64,000 nt of DNA from Paenibacillus glycanilyticus (GTDB lineage Bacteria > Bacillota > Bacilli > Paenibacillales > Paenibacillaceae): assembly GCF_023715145.1 (NCBI RefSeq), contig NZ_JAMBNP010000015.1, positions 51,975-115,974 of the forward strand. The letters run 5' to 3'. Made by a program: the position numbers and the translations under genes. The notes below the pieces were generated by a model. It saw nothing but the letters and a program-made list of their open reading frames with translations, was not told the DNA's origin and made no database searches. Below, in pieces: positions 62,020 through 64,000 of the stretch (the first letter of the stretch is position 1; every line of letters starts with the position of its first letter).

Positions 62020-63804
62020 GTGGCATTGGAGAGGTATTTGACTTTGTACAATCGTTTTGCGGGCGAGCTTGGGGCGGGCGCTACGGCAGAGGCATCCCTG
62101 GAGCAGGTGGCGGAGGCGTTATTTTGCACGGAACGCAATGCCAAGCTTGTGCTTCGAAAGCTGACGGAAGAGGGCTTGATTGACTGGAGGGCGGGGCGGG
62201 GCAGAGGCAACCGCTCGCATATTACCTTCCGGGAAGACCGGGAGAAGCTGCTGCTTGATTTGTCTCGGCAGTATGCGGAGGACGGGGAGTACAATAAGGC
62301 ATTTCATCTTCTGCAAACTTTTGGGGACGGAACGGCGGCGAACGAGAAATTTATGGACTGGATGAGCGGCAGCTTTGGCTTCCGCAAGCAGCCGGGCAAA
62401 GAAGCCGACGTGCTTCGCCTTCCGATATTCAAGACGGTTATGACGCTGGACCCGGCGGATTTCGTGTATTCGTTATGCTCGCATATGATTCAGCAGATAT
62501 TCGACCGGCTAGTGCTGCTGGAGCAGTCGACCGGACAGATCAAGGCCGGGATCGCCCATTATTGGGAGCATAATGAAGATGCCACCGTATGGACCTTCCA
62601 TCTGCGGAAAGGCATTCTGTTCCATGGCGGACAGGAGCTGACTGCGGGGGATGTGGTCTTTACGGCGGAACGGCTGAGAAACGGCGGCAAGCGCAACAGC
62701 TGGATCATGCGTTCCTTGCGGACGGTCGAAGCCGTATCGGAGCGAATTGTGAGATTTCATTTGGTCAGGCCGAACTGGCTGTTTCTGAAATACGCTTCCT
62801 CTAACGTTATGGCGATTCTGCCTGCCGGGTTGATGGGGCAGAGCGAAGAGCAGTTCTGGAAGAAGCCGTCCGGTACCGGACCTTTCCAGGTTGAAGAGTG
62901 GAAGGACGGGAAGCTGCTGCTTGGGGCGAACCCTCATTACTACCAGTCCCGGGCGCATCTGGACCAGGTTGAGATCGTCCACGTACCGCAGGCGGAAGCG
63001 GTAAGAGCGGGAATGATCAACTGGCAGCAGCTGATCTGCGATCCAACGCTGAGAGACGTAACGGCAGAGAACGGCTGGATTCAGATCGAATCCAAAAGCT
63101 TATGTACCAGCCTGCTCAGCTGGAATATGCAAAGAGTTGGACCGCAGCATTCGGACGAATTCCGCCGTATCACGAACCGGCTGATTGACCGGAGCGCCAT
63201 GATCCGGGAATTATCCGGGTACAGGGATTTCCCGGCGAAAGGATTTTTCCCCGAGCTTATGGCTGTCGATGATCCGGCTGAGGACTGCCTGGAACCGGAG
63301 GAGGCTCGCAGGCTGCTGCTGGAAGCGGGGTATGACGGAGCTCCGCTGTTCCTGTGCGCGCATCCGGGTCATGCGGAAGATGTGTACTGGATTCAAGAGC
63401 GTCTCCGCCGTGCGGGTATTCAGGCTGAAGTCCGGATTGAGGCGCCGTATACGATTCACGAGGTGCTGCATGAGGTTGATCTCTTATTCCATGCGCTGGT
63501 CTTTCCGGAGGAGGAAGTAAGCCTCATTGAAGGCTGCGAGCAGGAAGGAAGCTACCTGAAGGAGCTGATGAGCCCGGAGCTGTCTCGCTGGACGATGGAA
63601 AGCTTCGATCGGGCGCTGGCAAGCGAGGATCCCTCCATTCGGAAGGCCATCTATACCGCGGTTGAAGAGAGATTGAAGGAGGAGCAGCAGGTCTATTTTC
63701 TGCTTCATATGAAGTTTCATACCGATTATCATCCTTCGTTAAAAGGCGTGCGGATCAATTCGCTTGGCTGGATTGATTTCAAGGATATTTTTCGTACCTC
63801 ATAA
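62020..63804 (+). CDS. SgrR-family regulator with solute-binding domain
   Basis: GTG 62020 (or TTG 62017) follows GAGGTG at good distance; the GTG at 62008 overlaps the ribosome site. The about 594-aa protein has an N-terminal SgrR-type winged helix (EALFCTERNAKLVLRKL, GRGRGNRSHITF). A long family 5 solute-binding domain follows (about 110-590; ATVWTFHLRKGILFHGG, SGTGPFQVEEWKDG). Such proteins sense a small molecule and regulate sugar or oligopeptide genes. Its target is not evident: the next gene is an insertion sequence 14 bp downstream. Confidence 0.88.
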   Translation: MALERYLTLYNRFAGELGAGATAEASLEQVAEALFCTERNAKLVLRKLTEEGLIDWRAGRGRGNRSHITFREDREKLLLDLSRQYAEDGEYNKAFHLLQTFGDGTAANEKFMDWMSGSFGFRKQPGKEADVLRLPIFKTVMTLDPADFVYSLCSHMIQQIFDRLVLLEQSTGQIKAGIAHYWEHNEDATVWTFHLRKGILFHGGQELTAGDVVFTAERLRNGGKRNSWIMRSLRTVEAVSERIVRFHLVRPNWLFLKYASSNVMAILPAGLMGQSEEQFWKKPSGTGPFQVEEWKDGKLLLGANPHYYQSRAHLDQVEIVHVPQAEAVRAGMINWQQLICDPTLRDVTAENGWIQIESKSLCTSLLSWNMQRVGPQHSDEFRRITNRLIDRSAMIRELSGYRDFPAKGFFPELMAVDDPAEDCLEPEEARRLLLEAGYDGAPLFLCAHPGHAEDVYWIQERLRRAGIQAEVRIEAPYTIHEVLHEVDLLFHALVFPEEEVSLIEGCEQEGSYLKELMSPELSRWTMESFDRALASEDPSIRKAIYTAVEERLKEEQQVYFLLHMKFHTDYHPSLKGVRINSLGWIDFKDIFRTS

Positions 63805-63817
63805 TAGAAAGGAAGAA

Positions 63818-64000
63818 GAGGCCGTCTCAAAAGGTGATCGCTCACTATAAAGACGGCTCGCATAGGTAAATAAAAACGTTTTTTCATGAAAATATCGCTG
63901 CAGAGGGTTACCCTTGCAGCGATATTTTTGCTCTTGCTGCTTTCTTCAGCAAGTTATGGGCAAGGGAAAGCCACCCGACCTCGAGGCTCACTTTCGGCAA
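63818..64000 (-). mobile_element. IS1182-like insertion sequence, right end, cut by window edge
   Basis: GAGGCCGTCTCAAAAGG (63818-63834) looks like a terminal inverted repeat of this IS class. It is followed inward by non-coding sequence, a terminator hairpin (63888-63927, AAAATATCGCTGC arms) and the end of a transposase gene. Confidence 0.6.
63908..64000 (-). CDS. IS1182-family transposase, C-terminal 30 residues only
   Basis: On the minus strand the frame enters from the right edge as LPKVSLEVGWLSLAHNLLKK and ends ISLQG before a TAA at 63910-63908. This tail is typical of IS1182-family transposases. The stop codon lies within the terminator loop. The rest of the gene is outside the window. 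Confidence 0.65.
   Translation of the reverse strand: MPKVSLEVGWLSLAHNLLKKAARAKISLQG

Noticed and set aside
1..64000. CRISPR arrays, rRNA or tRNA genes
   Set aside because: No regularly spaced direct repeats and no recognisable rRNA or tRNA segments were seen on either strand.

Overview
The window looks like a chromosomal segment of a Paenibacillus-type sporeforming Firmicute. The clues are an S-layer-homology (SLH) anchored giant protein, a YesM/YesN-type two-component system beside LplA/B/C-type sugar transporter parts, strong AGGAGG ribosome sites, many Rho-independent terminators, and several sugar ABC importers that lack their own ATPase subunit. This assignment is inferred from gene content, not from a search.

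Layout. 0-1.7 kb: a GNAT acetyltransferase cut by the left edge and small AT-rich genes. 1.8-2.9 kb: a CidA/LrgA + LrgB pair. 3.1-6.4 kb: a sugar ABC importer (binding protein, two permeases). 6.6-9.9 kb: an MFS transporter and a chemoreceptor. 10.0-13.7 kb: a solitary NRPS-like adenylation-carrier-reductase enzyme. 13.8-22.6 kb: two very large divergent secreted proteins, one GH114-like with Fn3 domains and one SLH-anchored with a DUF4832-like barrel, sharing a repeated IDGxxxDW module. 23.0-28.5 kb: a Gfo/Idh dehydrogenase, two permeases, a binding protein and a LacI-family repressor. 28.9-32.4 kb: an AraC regulator divergent from an epimerase-like TIM barrel, a second Gfo/Idh dehydrogenase and a CBM9-like protein. 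32.4-36.9 kb: gene remnants, a DnaA-box cluster, a lipoprotein, a frameshifted AraC gene and small genes. 37.1-41.5 kb: a GntR - NCS1 permease - amidase - PxpA-like operon. 41.5-43.5 kb: small conserved genes. 43.7-57.0 kb: a second polysaccharide locus (YesN/YesM, LplB/LplC/LplA-type importer, parallel beta-helix enzyme with two CBM6, and a leaderless glycosidase-like protein). 57-64 kb: LtrA, Ohr, an ATPase remnant, ArsR/SRPBCC, PAP2 phosphatase, an SgrR-like regulator and the end of an IS1182-like element.

How it fits together. The strongest candidate for an undescribed system is the 13.8-32.4 kb block. An 11-bp motif, TTTGssGCAAA (s = G or C), occurs between the two divergent giant secreted proteins, three times before the dehydrogenase-ABC operon, and twice, in slightly diverged form, just after the -10 of the LacI-family gene. 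This suggests one repressor controlling extracellular cleavage, uptake and intracellular oxidation of an unknown glycan, with the AraC-epimerase-dehydrogenase operon next door. The 43.7-57 kb locus is a separate glycan system that seems to be under catabolite control: near-perfect cre sites lie at the regulator promoter and before the beta-helix gene. All start-site refinements, operators and promoters were read by eye.
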